Assembly: GCF_023278565.1 (NCBI RefSeq)
Contig: NC_064682.1
Coordinates: forward strand, 4,216,001-4,280,000
DNA length: 64,000 bases
Origin: Colletotrichum lupini
Lineage: Eukaryota; Ascomycota; Sordariomycetes; Glomerellales; Glomerellaceae
Reading direction: 5' to 3'
Of the stretch, positions 47,650 to 57,686 are shown in pieces (position 1 is the first letter of the stretch; each line of letters opens with the position of its first letter). The notes beneath the pieces are model-generated. The model was given only the letters and a program-made list of their open reading frames with translations. It was not told where the DNA came from and searched no databases. Made by a program: the position numbers and the translations under genes.

Positions 47650-48314
47650 GTGCGCCTCTTCCTTTCCGCCGTCTTCTCGATTTCGAGTCTTCCAATACGA
47701 CAATATCGACGCTGCTCGCCGCCCTGTCTGGTTGACCTCGCCTAAAAAACCAAATTCGAACGGCATTGCGAGATCCAGTATCTCTGCAACCTTTGGACCA
47801 CCCGAACAAGATCACTCGACCGGGATTGTCGAATTACCCCCGACGGGATTTCTCCCTTTCTTATCAGCAAACCGCGATTCAGCCATATTCCACCTCGTCT
47901 CCCCACGAAATTTATCCACCTCGTTCGCTACTGCCAACACGTTAGGCCTGGTTCCTACACCTCGTACAGTCACCAGACTAATTTCGACGCATCTCTCGCT
48001 GCCGCCAGCCTATTGCGCAGGACACCATTGGAATCTGTGTATGACCCTGGACTTGGAGGAAACAGAGGAGTCTGATCTGGTGTACACAACACACCATTCC
48101 TCCTTCTCGACTTGACGCTTTGGATTTTGTCGTCCAAGCACATCTCATCTTCGCCAGCAACTTTCTTTCTCGCTGAGACGCTTGAAGGAAGGAGGATCGA
48201 CGCTGCTTTGGGTCTCCAGGAGCCAAAAAAAAAGGTCTACATGCGACGTTGACAGCCTGGACACAAACTCCATCTTGCTGAAACACTCCCGACACAGCGA
48301 CATCTCTGATCCAG

Positions 48315-48398
48315 GTACGTTTCTTCCTCGACATATCTGCTCTGGCCCGCCGCCCACGTACCCGCCCCGTCTTTGATGTTTGTTGCATTTTCTCCCAG
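48315..48398 (+). other. Possible 5'-leader intron
   Basis: Donor CAG/GTACGT at 48315 and acceptor preceded by a pyrimidine tract at 48397-48398 would define an 84-nt intron in the leader. The branch site is weak. Confidence 0.3.
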
Positions 48399-48862
48399 AA
48401 ACCCCAGCAGACGCTTTCATCCCAAGGTCCCAGCTGCGACGAGGCTCAAGCACAGCTTTAAGCGTCTCCGACGCCTTACTGAACTCAATTGCTGCTTGGC
48501 CGCCCCCAAAGGCTGAAGAAGTCGTCTAGAGCTGAGACCGGAACGTGGTCGTGTGTCCAAGGGTTCCTGTCAAATCTATGCTGACGATTCTGCTATTTGT
48601 GTCTAGCCATCCCGCATCTCGACTTCAGACGCACTCTTGGCCAATCGTCCCGAGCGAACATTGCCCGTTTCAAACAAACTTTCGCTCTTCGTCCCAACTT
48701 CTCGATCTACCATCCCAACCACCATTAATGGACGCCGCTTAATGAAGAGCACCGACGCTTAAGCTTGATAAAATCGCTTTGAGAAGGAAAAAAAAAAGGA
48801 ACTGCTTGTCGACCCTACGCACACAGCTCCTCTGCCGACGAGGCAGAACACGATAATACACA

Positions 48863-51800
48863 ATGAACAGATTTCGCACCAAGAAGAGGGCGAAGGATGA
48901 TGCCGCCTCTTCTACGCCTCGGGCCTCCCACGAATCAGAGTCTCCCGCACCATTCCGTTTATTTGGCAAGGGAAAGAAATCACAAGAAGAAGAGCCCAAG
49001 AAGGAATTGGATCTCGAGAATGCCTTGCCCCACAGCGATGACTTCCGCACGAGTCTTCTCATGACTGGGCTTTCTGCACGGTTCTCTATGCTGAGAGAAC
49101 AAGACGACCCGAACACGAAGATCGGCAAGGCCAGCGACGACAGCGTTCTGTTTCCGAAGCGCCAGTCGAGGATGTTAGACTTTGGCTTTGGGCCTGGTCC
49201 CAACGGACTGTCGGACATCGCCGAGGTCGAGTCAATCAGAAAAGAAGTCCCATTTAACCGGATGGATTCTTACCACTCTGCTGATGGTAACTCCATCTCG
49301 GGAAGTGTCATGGACCGAGCCAAGCCGGGAGAAGGCAACAACCTATTTGGTGGACGCCAAAAAGTGTACAAGCTTGGTTCTGGTGCTGTTTCCACCAAGA
49401 ACCTCGACGGCGGTGGCATGAGTGGACGCGTTCTCTATGATGACGATGTTGCAAAGTCGGCCTTCCAGAAATGGAGGCAGACGGAGAAGTCTAAGCAGCC
49501 ATTTGACGACGAACAAGACCAGAAGCCCTCGAGTATCGATCTCCCTCGCGCGGAATCACCTCCACCGCTGGGCTACGACCGCAAGAGAGAAACCAACTCA
49601 ACCACATCATCAACACCGTCACTAGGCCGCAATTCCACGGCTGCCACCTCTGTCATGTCCCAACCAACGTCAGCAGCAAAGGATTGGCAGTCGAACCCGA
49701 CGGCACCAAGTTCGGCATCAGGCACGCCCAACCTTGACCGGAGCGTTACCCGAGCACGACGTCTTTACGAGACAGGACTCAACCATGATCTCCAGGAGCA
49801 ACAATCTTCGGCTCTATCGCGAATGGACACCCTTTCTCGGCAGCGAACTCTAGGCAGCAGGACCCCCGACCTCCAAAACGGACCTTCACCCACAAGCAGC
49901 CTCTTCAGCGATCGTTTTGGCAATGAGAGGAGGATCTTGGCCAAGGGAAGCGCTCCGAACCTGCGATCCGCCAGTCCCCCGACCATGGGATCGCCAATTG
50001 TCCCCATGGATTTGGGCATCAACGTGCCCACAAACTCCGAACCCAAGTCTTCCTTTGGAGGTGCACCTCCTTTGAGCCCGCCCATCAGCGAAGGAGAGGA
50101 GAATTCTGTTCTCCCCAGTGACCGGGGCAAGGCCACTGCTATGGGGCTGTTCCAAAAGCCTCTTCACTCCTACGACGAGTCTAGATATGCTCAAAGGCAG
50201 CTCCAACTCCAACAAGGCCGAGAGACGCCGACCAACAGGTTCCGCACAGAGTCTAACGCATCACAAACTACCGGCCGATCCCGTTCATCCTCGTCGGCTC
50301 AGAGGCTGCCGGTCGAGAAACCCGAACAGATAATTCGTACAGAGCCGACAGTAAAGGAAGAGGAAGCTGGGCTGAGCTTTTACGACGATTCACTTTCTCC
50401 CCAAGATGACGCCACAAACCCAGCCGCTGCGTTCCATGGCGCCACAAGACGCCCTGCTGATCGCGACCATCCCGCACTCAGGGACTTTGCCGTACCAACA
50501 CCGCTCTCATTGAGCACCGGCGCGTCGATTGAGCCGTCGCCCGTGTCCGATCAACCTTTCACTGCCGTATCCGCCGAGACGACCAGCTCGCCTCAAGACT
50601 CTCCGACGCTCCCCTCGTCCGCCGGCCTCAGCGGAATGGTCCGCCAGCACCTGCGAACCGACAGCGCTACTTCATCAATCTATGGCTCAGCGCCGCAGAC
50701 GTCCAACTTTGCTTCTAGGTTTCCTCTTGATCCATATGATCCCAAGTCTATGGCGGATATGGGAGTGATGGCCAACCCCTGGGAAGTGCAGTCGCCAGAC
50801 TGGGCAAACCCGACGTTCAACGATCAGAAGGAACCGGCAGTTCCTGAGCCCACCTCGCAGCCTCATCAAACGCTCCCATCAGAGAACCAGCCAACCTCAG
50901 AGCGCAACACAGGGTCAAGCACCGAGATGGAGAAGGAACACGACGAGTTTGCCAACCAACTCGCTGACCGCGCGCGCCGAGTTCGTGAGAGACTGACTTC
51001 CTACGTGGAGTCAGATCGCGACAGCAGGTCCCTCTCACCTCACCCCGTCGATCGCACAAGAGAGCCATCGTTGCCCCGTCCGAACCCATTGGGTATCTTG
51101 AGACAAAAGACGAGCCGTGGTTCTTTGATTGATCGCAACCGCGAGAACCGCGTCGATAGCCAGCACTCAAAGGCCATCAAGATGCTTGGCCTTGCGACGT
51201 CAACCATCAGCAGTGCTCCTAGCCCAAACAAGTCAAGCTTCGAGGAGAAGGAACCCCAGTCGCCTGTCCAGGAAGAGCGCGAGAAGCCAGCGTTCCCCAG
51301 AGCTGAGACAGCGCCAGTCCTTCCCACGCACGAGCCGGAGAAGGACAAGGAGGACGACTCCATGCACGCTGGACTCCAAGCATTCAGACAAGCTAGGCGA
51401 CGGCTGATGGAGGCTCAGAAGAGCCCGTCAAGTATCCCTATCAATCCTGGTCAAATGCCTGGCTCCGCATCGGTTCCGATAGTTGGCCCACCTGCGTCTA
51501 GGACCGCACCTAGTCGCGAGCGCACCCCCGGTCCGCGATCGCCATCTCGCGAGCGCCGGCCGCCTCCTGTCACCTACCAGCAGCGGGCACCCAGTGAGGA
51601 GCCGCAACCTAACAACGGCTCTGTCCGCGCGCCCTCCCGCCCTCCTTCTCGGACTGAACGGACTGAGCGTGACCGCAGCGGCTCTGAAGCTAGCAGCGGA
51701 GACCGGCCTCATCGCCCAGCACGCTTGCGTACCGGCACCATCTCATCGCCCCACGAAGAGCAGCGCGGCATGGTGCCTCCTCCGGTTAGACCTCAAATGC

Positions 51801-52654
51801 TGAACTCGCCAGGCCTCCCGGGCACCAACATTCGTCGGTCTCCGATTATGCCTCCTCAGCCGTACCCAGCCGGAGCGGGTCAAGGAAAGTCTCTCGATCG
51901 GTCTGCATCCCAGGGCAACCTGGCAGTTCAGTACCGCCGACGGGGGCCTGAATCCGGCCAGCCTTCGCCCATTTCCCCAATGGCTCCCATCCCGTCGCCG
52001 TCCATTCCCGTCAGCCAGTCTTCACCGGCTTTTGTCCCCTCCCGCCGACCTTCCGCACCTCCTGTGCCGTCGCCCAACATGGAGGCTGCACCTGCCAACC
52101 GCCTCGACGAGTCGATGAAGAGAGTGGTCAGGAAGAAGGATATTTCTGAGCCAACCTTTGTCTCTTCAACCTCTCGCGTCCCAACTGTGGCTCTTCCTGA
52201 GACCTCAGAGTCCCGGTCCAGAAGCGGTTCTCGTTCGCGATCTGGCAGCATCCTCGGTGCTGCCGCTTCGACGCCAAATCTTCACGGCAGCGTGCACGCC
52301 AATATCAACGCTCCGCCTCTGCCTCCGATCAACCCGAAGCGTCGCAACATGATCGGTTCGATGATGGGCCGCCGAGGAGATGAAGACATGGGCGCAAGTT
52401 CCCCTCACCTGCCCTTCTCTCCTCCACCGATTCCCAGTGAGCACGGTGGCGACAGCCACAGCGCGTTCTCTGTGAGCGACGAAGAGGACGGCCCTGGTTC
52501 CCAGCGGCGCCGCCTCCGAAAGACCATCAGCGAAGCCAATGGCATGAACATGCGTGCCCGACTGACCCGGGGCAACAGCCCTCCCAATATGCCTGCGCCT
52601 ATGGCTATGACAGGGGGCTTGAACAACGGAAACATGCCCGGCGGCATGATTTAA
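48863..52654 (+). CDS. Large intrinsically disordered Ser/Pro/Arg-rich protein, 1263 residues
   Basis: A single uninterrupted frame from the ATG at 48863 (context CACAATGA) to TAA at 52652-52654. The family is not recognised. The N-terminus has a basic nuclear-localisation-like patch (TKKRAK, residues about 6-11). Two short, more ordered-looking segments follow: LLMTGLSARFSMLREQDDP near residue 66, and FGGRQKVYKLG...GRVLYDDDVAKSAFQKWRQ near 160-205, probably the conserved core. A charged helix (NQLADRARRVRERLTSYV) lies at about 696-713. The rest is dominated by Ser, Pro, Arg and Gln, with an RS-type repeat (RSRSGSRSRSGS) near 1115-1127 and a Gly/Met/Asn-rich end. Low complexity suggests a scaffold or phase-separating protein with many phosphorylation sites, but no function can be assigned. 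The long leader implies complex regulation. Confidence 0.75.
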   Translation: MNRFRTKKRAKDDAASSTPRASHESESPAPFRLFGKGKKSQEEEPKKELDLENALPHSDDFRTSLLMTGLSARFSMLREQDDPNTKIGKASDDSVLFPKRQSRMLDFGFGPGPNGLSDIAEVESIRKEVPFNRMDSYHSADGNSISGSVMDRAKPGEGNNLFGGRQKVYKLGSGAVSTKNLDGGGMSGRVLYDDDVAKSAFQKWRQTEKSKQPFDDEQDQKPSSIDLPRAESPPPLGYDRKRETNSTTSSTPSLGRNSTAATSVMSQPTSAAKDWQSNPTAPSSASGTPNLDRSVTRARRLYETGLNHDLQEQQSSALSRMDTLSRQRTLGSRTPDLQNGPSPTSSLFSDRFGNERRILAKGSAPNLRSASPPTMGSPIVPMDLGINVPTNSEPKSSFGGAPPLSPPISEGEENSVLPSDRGKATAMGLFQKPLHSYDESRYAQRQLQLQQGRETPTNRFRTESNASQTTGRSRSSSSAQRLPVEKPEQIIRTEPTVKEEEAGLSFYDDSLSPQDDATNPAAAFHGATRRPADRDHPALRDFAVPTPLSLSTGASIEPSPVSDQPFTAVSAETTSSPQDSPTLPSSAGLSGMVRQHLRTDSATSSIYGSAPQTSNFASRFPLDPYDPKSMADMGVMANPWEVQSPDWANPTFNDQKEPAVPEPTSQPHQTLPSENQPTSERNTGSSTEMEKEHDEFANQLADRARRVRERLTSYVESDRDSRSLSPHPVDRTREPSLPRPNPLGILRQKTSRGSLIDRNRENRVDSQHSKAIKMLGLATSTISSAPSPNKSSFEEKEPQSPVQEEREKPAFPRAETAPVLPTHEPEKDKEDDSMHAGLQAFRQARRRLMEAQKSPSSIPINPGQMPGSASVPIVGPPASRTAPSRERTPGPRSPSRERRPPPVTYQQRAPSEEPQPNNGSVRAPSRPPSRTERTERDRSGSEASSGDRPHRPARLRTGTISSPHEEQRGMVPPPVRPQMLNSPGLPGTNIRRSPIMPPQPYPAGAGQGKSLDRSASQGNLAVQYRRRGPESGQPSPISPMAPIPSPSIPVSQSSPAFVPSRRPSAPPVPSPNMEAAPANRLDESMKRVVRKKDISEPTFVSSTSRVPTVALPETSESRSRSGSRSRSGSILGAAASTPNLHGSVHANINAPPLPPINPKRRNMIGSMMGRRGDEDMGASSPHLPFSPPPIPSEHGGDSHSAFSVSDEEDGPGSQRRRLRKTISEANGMNMRARLTRGNSPPNMPAPMAMTGGLNNGNMPGGMI

Positions 52655-53505
52655 ACACTCGCAACACAATCGCCACGAATCTCTTCATCATCTCTAATCA
52701 TCTCTCAGTATCATTAAAATGGATGGCGGGGTTTAAAAAAAGAGAGAAAATGGACGTCACGAATCTATGAGAACGTTTTTGTATTCTTGCCATTGATTTC
52801 GCTTTATTTCAATTACCCCCAAATGTCGAACTCTACGACTACTGGGTTCCTATTCTATATTTCTTATTTCTCTTCATTCTTTCCTCTCTGGCGGAGGCAC
52901 TTAGGTGCTCAGCCTTTTCCACGTTAGGCTCTCGGAGGGAGCATTAATAGGGCGGGGTCCTCGTTTTTGGGATGAGTTTGTCTGCGTTTTGGTGGCGGGC
53001 CTGGCGTCTACCATCTGGAGGACTGCAAGATCAGGTAGAAGGGCTAGTTCACAGTCATTTCGAGTCTGAAGAATACCGGAACGTTTCAAGGCTGTGGCTA
53101 GGGTGGGTTGGGTGGTAGTGCAAAGGTCGGAGTCTGATATACCATAGTAAGAGAATTGGGAGCAATCAAATTCATCAACATCAACATCTGACAAGAAGTC
53201 CAAGTGATACGCAACGTGAGAATTGGCTGAGCCTTAAAGCCAAGTGCAATTCGGACTTGCGATTATTGATTCTTCTGCGAGAAGTACAGCGTGATGTTCG
53301 GCGGAAATGCCGGGTTCATCCTCCGCCAGGTGGCCGGTGCTCGGGGGCTTGCTCCGGGCAATACGCCGGCTCCGCCAACACATGCCGATCAACTTCAGAT
53401 GAACGCCTTGATATAGCCTCATCTGCACTGCAATGAATACAATCGAGCGGCACATGAACGGCTCAAAGTTTGATCAGAATCTCGACTAGGGGTAGAAAGC
53501 AAACC
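52655..53505. other. Intergenic region
   Basis: 3' UTR of the disordered-protein gene and promoter of the GH43 gene. A 100-codon minus-strand frame at 52901-53203 begins at a non-ATG codon and shows no motif. Confidence 0.4.
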
Positions 53506-55577
53506 ATGAAGATGCTCATTGCTATGCGTGTGCTATTCGCGCTGTGCCTCTTGCTCACACCAGTATGGGCGATTTGGAACCCCATCATCTCGGGCTTTAA
53601 CCCTGATCCTGCAATTCTTCGGGTAAGGGATGATTATTATATTGCCACGTCGTCGTTCGAGTACTGGCCTGGGATGCCGATATATCACAGTAAGATCAAC
53701 GATACCCATCGTGCCTGTAAAGTGCTGTATGTGCCATGTTGACAACGGTATGCATAGGCAAGGATCTGTCGAATTGGACGCTTATTTCGCACGCCTTGAC
53801 GAGGCCGGAGCAGCTGCAGCTCTACGGCGTCCCAACCGGAGCTGGTACCATGCCCTCAAATCCTCCCCGCGAACCCGCGTAGTAGGTGAATCGCCATCGG
53901 GAATCATCTCACTAACATCCCATCGCAGGCGCCTGGGCACCAAGCCTAGCCCACTTCCACAACAAATTCTGGCTCTCGGGCATGACGCGCTGGACCTACG
54001 ACCCCGCAGCCCGCGTCTGGCCGCGGGTGTGGTTCATCTCCTCCCCGGACCTCGTAACCTGGTCTGACCCCGTCTGGGCGGAGCCATGGGGCATCGACCC
54101 AGAGCTCTTCCATGATTCGTCGACGGGGAGGACGTATTTGAACCTGATGGCGCCGAACAATAATCAAGAGAGGCTTTGGGGGATTGCGCAATGCGAGGTC
54201 GAGCTTTCGAGCGGAGCGTGCGTTGGAGAGTACAAGAGTCTTTGGAATGGGACGTTGGAGAGGAATGCGACGGCTAGGCCTGAGGGGCCAAAGATGTTCT
54301 CAAGGGGTGGGTGGTATTATTTGGTTATTGCTGAGGGTGAGTCTGTGATGGTTTTGTGATGCTGCTTTGCGTGTGATTGTGTGTGAGAGTGGAACTGACG
54401 TAAAGGGTAGGCGGCACTGATGAGTTGCATCGAACCTCGATTGCTCGGAGTAAGTCGCCCTCTGGACCGTTTGAGGCTTGTCCGCATAATCCCCTCATGT
54501 ATAACGGACAATGGGGGGCCAGGAACTTGACCGTGCAGTCGACGGGGCATGCAACGTTTGTAGAGACTGCTGATGGGGAGTGGTATGCTTCCTTCATTGC
54601 GAGGCGGAATGTGAATGGCAGCTCGCCACTCGGTATGTGTTATTGACAGTTGTCTTCTGATGGACTAGCAGACGGGAGCGCTAACTTGACGGGTATAGGC
54701 CGTGAGACCTTTCTGGCGCAAGTGACATGGAAAAACGAATGGCCCAGCATCAACAACGGGAAGCCCATTATTCTCAGCGAAGAGATCGGGCCCAAGATAG
54801 GAATCAAAAAGACGCCAGCCCCCTGGGTAGACGACTTCTCCGGAAAGGAGCTTGATCCCTCGTGGTACCAGCTCCGAACGCCGTACGTCAAGTCGTATGA
54901 TGTTGATAACGGGCATTTAGCCTTCAAGCCTAACGTCTTTGGCTTGAGTGATCGGGATCATCCCGCGGCGGTGCTGCGGAAACAGACGTCGTTGAACATG
55001 ACGTTTTCTGCGGAGCTGCTTGGGTTTGAGGGCGTGTTGGGGCAGAGGATGAGAGTTGGGGTGTCGAGTTACTTGAGTGAGTTCCAGCACCAGGATATCG
55101 GTGTCAAGGGGTGCGATGGTGGGATTGGGGGTATGTGTTTGTATACCGAGGTTAGGAGGAATGGCACTGTGGATGTGAGTTCTTTCCAACCCCTTGGGCT
55201 TCCCCTTTCTGGCTCTCAACTCTGCGAAGTTCATCGACGACGGTTTGCTGACTGGACGTGAATGATAGTACTGGCAACGACCCCTCAACTCATCGTCTCT
55301 GCTCAAGAGCGGGCTGAGACTTGATATCCGGGCTGAACCGTTGACATACCACCTGGGCTATAGCATTGGCGATGGCGAGCCGACGTACGTCGCAGAGATT
55401 GATTCGAGGTGGCAGGCTTTCGCGCCAACGGGATTCTTCGTGTTCACTGGAGCATCTTTTGCGTTGTTTGCGACTGGTGAAGGTGAGCCGTGGCCTTTTG
55501 ACGGGCCGAAAGTTGGGTTCACGCGAGTCGAGGAGAGGTATCACGAGGAAGACATTGGAGACTATGACCGTTGGTGA
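53506..55577 (+). CDS. Secreted GH43-family glycoside hydrolase (beta-xylosidase/arabinofuranosidase type)
   Basis: Six exons (53506-53689, 53758-53844, 53929-54336, 54411-54632, 54699-55174, 55269-55577) encode 561 residues. Introns of 66-94 bp mostly have GTRNGT-like donors and CTAAC/CTGAC-like branch sites, and all phases agree. A hydrophobic signal peptide (residues 1 to about 22, ending VWA) leads into the five-bladed-propeller catalytic domain. FNPDPAIL supplies the general base Asp34, GIDPELF the modulating Asp147, and ARPEGPK the general acid Glu209. WAPSLAHF and LGRETFLA are also typical. Residues from about 330 on match the beta-sandwich domain found in GH43 xylosidases. The enzyme should release xylose or arabinose from hemicellulose outside the cell. 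Several N-x-S/T sites fit secretion. It ends 60 bp from the convergent P450 gene. Confidence 0.9.
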
Positions 55578-55637
55578 GATTTCTAGGCAGTTTCAAAGTG
55601 ATATGATCTTCGGATTCAATTCATGTTCAATTTGCAG

Positions 55638-57339
55638 TCACTCTCTACGAATTATATACACATTGAGTGACTTTGGCTTTGGCAAATTGTAAGTGCGCAC
55701 ATCCCATTCCTCGTCCGGGGCAGCGAGCTCCAGGCGGAACCGTCTTAGCAGCGCAGCCATGACTTTGCAAATTTCCATGACGGCGATATGGCGTCCTAGA
55801 CATATGCGCGCGCCATGAGAGAACTTCGTCGTAGTTAGCATCGATCTCAAGAAGCAATGACTTGGCGCGGGGCGACTTACATGCAAACAGCCATTCTCCA
55901 TGTCAAAGGCTTTTTCGGGCGAACACTCGAGCCAACGCTCCGGCCGAAACGCATCCGAGTCTTCCCCAAAGAGCTTCTTATCCCTTGCAACGACGAAAGG
56001 CGAGACGCTCACTCTGGTACCGCCCGGGAAGAAGCGGCCGCAGATGTAAGCTCCGCCTCGCGGTACATGGCGAGGGAGGGTGGTGGTGACGGGCGGGTGA
56101 ATGCGAAGGGCCTCTTTGATGCAGGCCGCGAGGTACGGCATGGCCTGGTGGTTTGTCTCGCTGTACCTCGGCGGGTCCGAAAGTTTCCCTTTCAACGCAG
56201 CCTCGTCGATTTCGGCCTGTAGCTTCTTGTAGGTCTTCGGGTTCTTGAGGAGGTGGTAGATGAAGGAGTCCATGGCAATTCCGGTGGTGTCTGAGCCCCC
56301 GGATAAGTTGACCACGGCATGCTGGAAGATTTCGCTATGCGGGAATTCATGAGGCCCGATCTTCTTCTGAGACTGGATGATCTTGTCCATGATGTCGGAG
56401 TGCACTGCATCCGGGTCCGCTTCACGCCTGTCCATCTCCTGCTTGGTGACATCCGAGATGACCAGCGCCGGAGGACTGAGGAAGGCGGCTACCAGCGGGT
56501 TTCCGAAGAGAAACTTGTGTAGCTCTGGCATCATGGCTACCGTGGATGCGTACTGGATGAAGCTATCAAGCACTTTCGTCATGTTACCTACGTCAGACTT
56601 GGTGTCGAGAAACCCGAGGCGTCGCGAGAAGCTCAGCTCCCCCACCACGTCAAAGGCGTACCACTGGAACCACTCCACCATGTTGATCGGGTCCTTGCGC
56701 TGCGACGGCGGAACTGAAGGGGCTATGGCAAGCTCATCCATGCACTGGATGAAGAGCGTCACGGTTGAGTCGACAAACTCTTCCAAGGCCATGAGGGCAG
56801 ACATTGAAAATGCGGGTGCGACATTGCGCTTCATGCGCTTGTGTTCGACTGGATCGATGACGGAGAAGAGGTTGGCATCATCTGGTGTTGGGAAACCAAA
56901 CATGTAATACCAGTCTGTCTTTTTCGTGTCAGTGGTATTTCAACTACACAATGTCTTTGAAGGATGCGGGCTCACCTTGACGAATCTTTGTTCATTATCA
57001 AAGATGGTGGGGATAGCTTCCGGGTCTGCGATGGAGACTTCGTTATAGGCGATGCGGACGATGGGGCCTAGATCTTTCAGCTTCAACGATGATGGCACTT
57101 TCAAGTTGATCTATAGACTGACCGAGCTTCCTATGCGCTTCTAGCAAGTTCCTCTCAGCACGAGTTGACAGCACTTGGAGAACCTTGTTCCAGCGGCTCA
57201 CCGTTGCTAAGAAGTTGACTGCAGGGATATCTCCGAGGCTAGGAACATAACGGCGATAGAGAGCGCGAAGGACAAAGATAGCCAGGCAGGCTGCGAACCA
57301 GTGGCTCGAAAGCACCTGGAGCAGGCTTGGAAATGACAT
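55638..57339 (-). CDS. Cytochrome P450 monooxygenase (first of the pair)
   Basis: Four exons on the minus strand, 57339-57123, 57067-56976, 56918-55881 and 55823-55638, give 510 residues. Introns are 55, 57 and 57 bp. An N-terminal membrane anchor (about residues 8-28) is followed by HRKLGPIVRI across the first junction. The I-helix motif SGGSDTT is at about 309-315, ExxR in KEALR (Glu372, Arg375), PERW at about 429-432, and the haem loop FSHGARICLG with Cys457, which becomes visible only after removing the last intron. This is a microsomal class II P450 needing a reductase partner. It lies 347 bp downstream of the terpene synthase on the same strand, so oxidation of the terpene product is the natural hypothesis. 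The first intron uses a weaker GTCAGT donor; an alternative acceptor 36 bases earlier is possible but spoils the KLGPIVRI match. Confidence 0.88.
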
Positions 57340-57686
57340 TACGCTGTTTTCGTATTCGTGAAGCGCTGCCAAATTGTTGTTGGCTGTCGACTATGGATGA
57401 ATTGAGACATCATGATATAGAGACTCCATGATTCGCTCGGTACTCAGAGTTTCGGTATCGGTCTATTCCGTAGTCCTTTAAAGCTGTGTAGTTTCACAGT
57501 CACGCGTGCTAGGGGGAGATAGGATAGATCCATGGGAAGGCACTTTTGATGCTGTAGTACTGATGACCCTGCATATCCCACGTAGAGCTGTTGCATTGTA
57601 TATATATCTCAAAAGCCTATATTTGGACCGATGTAACTCCCCGACTCGGACGCGCTCCACAAGCGCCTTAGGGAGCATGTCAATCG
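57340..57686. other. Intergenic region between P450 and terpene synthase
   Basis: 347 bp holding the promoter of the P450 gene and the 3' end of the terpene synthase transcript. A TA-rich run lies at about 57598-57608. Confidence 0.5.

Larger units (their letters stand above)
46641..48862 (+). promoter_or_regulatory. Pyrimidine-rich promoter/leader of the 1263-codon gene
   Basis: The + strand is strongly enriched in C and T from about 46640 to 48860, as in promoters and long 5' leaders of highly regulated fungal genes. It contains C runs at 46888-46897 and 47336-47350 and a CA/CT microsatellite. A possible leader intron is present at 48315-48398 (CAG/GTACGT donor, TTCTCCCAG acceptor). An open stretch of 218 codons at 47459-48115 is judged to be leader sequence. 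Confidence 0.4.

Noticed and set aside
47459..48115. 218-codon open stretch on the plus strand
   Set aside because: It covers a C run-flanked, CT-microsatellite-containing leader; the translation is low complexity (Ser/Leu alternation from CT repeats). More likely 5' leader of the 1263-codon gene.
52901..53203. 100-codon minus-strand frame downstream of the disordered-protein gene
   Set aside because: No ATG at its start and no recognisable motif; it lies in probable 3' UTR/intergenic sequence.
57068..57122. Earlier acceptor (after GAAAG) for intron 1 of the minus-strand P450
   Set aside because: It keeps the frame but inserts 12 extra residues between HRKL and GPIVRI, disrupting a conserved P450 stretch; the TAG acceptor gives the expected KLGPIVRI.
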